Source: Prorocentrum cordatum (taxonomy: Eukaryota; Sar; Dinophyceae; Prorocentrales; Prorocentraceae). Taken from it: 64,000 nucleotides of DNA. Every line of letters starts with the position of its first letter. Within the stretch, counting starts at the first letter, position 1. The DNA lies in NCBI GenBank assembly GCA_963575745.1, contig CAUYUJ010018487.1:86001-150000 (forward strand), written 5' to 3'. A model generated the notes under the pieces. It was not told where the DNA came from and made no database searches. It saw only the letters and a program-made list of their open reading frames with translations. The position numbers and the translations under genes were made by a program. Positions 63,962-64,000 of the stretch are shown one piece after another.

Positions 63962-64000
63962 TCTCTTGGGAATCCCTAGGGGATCCCTAGGGAACCCTTC
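63962..64000. repeat. GGAATCCCTAGGGGATCC minisatellite, window edge
   Basis: Two to three units of the family at 59.3 kb, running off the right edge. Confidence 0.8.

Overview
This is a 64 kb piece of a GC-rich nuclear genome that is dominated by repeats, almost certainly from a dinoflagellate. The strongest evidence is a perfect 22-nt dinoflagellate spliced-leader (DinoSL) sequence at 31800-31821, a second near-perfect one at 10664-10684, dinoflagellate-style LINE open frames, a Mei2-type RRM gene and an ISXO2-like transposase-domain gene. The short C/A-A-G-A-T-G-G-C-C type tandem repeats resemble those I associate with Prorocentrum, but the species call is only a guess. There are no bacterial operons, rRNA, tRNA or CRISPR signals. 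Genes appear as short GC-rich exons separated by microsatellite-filled introns, so exon borders given here are approximate.

Layout. 0-6.3 kb: a possible acidic protein C-terminus, CT and AGTC microsatellites, a small basic-protein gene, MITE-A copy 1, a Mei2-like RRM exon, an 11-bp minisatellite, and a three-exon gene whose introns are a CTC microsatellite and a hairpin-ended segment. 6.2-12.3 kb: tandem hairpins, a degenerate minisatellite, TAC and CACTAC arrays, a 70-bp minisatellite, an SL-tagged retroelement fragment and a near-perfect hairpin. 12.3-19 kb: trinucleotide arrays, MITE-A copy 2, an unknown ORF, MITE-B copy 1, and a 101-bp satellite enclosed by three copies of a ~330-bp repeat. 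19.6-22.3 kb: a broken LINE containing MITE-A copy 3 and microsatellites. 25.16-31.82 kb: a full-length 6.7-kb LINE with a 5' spliced leader, ORF1, ORF2 (endonuclease, reverse transcriptase, RNase H, zinc fingers) and an A-tail, inserted in a CCT/GGA microsatellite. 32.0-32.7 kb: two exons of an alpha-galactosidase-like glycosidase. 33-49 kb: mostly dispersed and tandem repeats, MITEs B and C, and a 1.4-1.6 kb tandem duplication. 49-58 kb: MITE-D, further microsatellites, a membrane-protein exon, a PHD-finger gene and a 32-bp satellite. 58-64 kb: a weakly characterised stretch, ~305-bp repeats, a TATG/ATAC tract, an OTU-like exon and a transposase-domain pseudogene.

There is no operon logic here. 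The genes share a landscape shaped by retroposition of trans-spliced mRNAs, by small inverted-repeat transposons and by microsatellite growth. The most notable observation is that a complete LINE carries the host spliced leader at its 5' end, with an older, degenerate leader directly behind it. This suggests the element moves through trans-spliced mRNA and has done so more than once.
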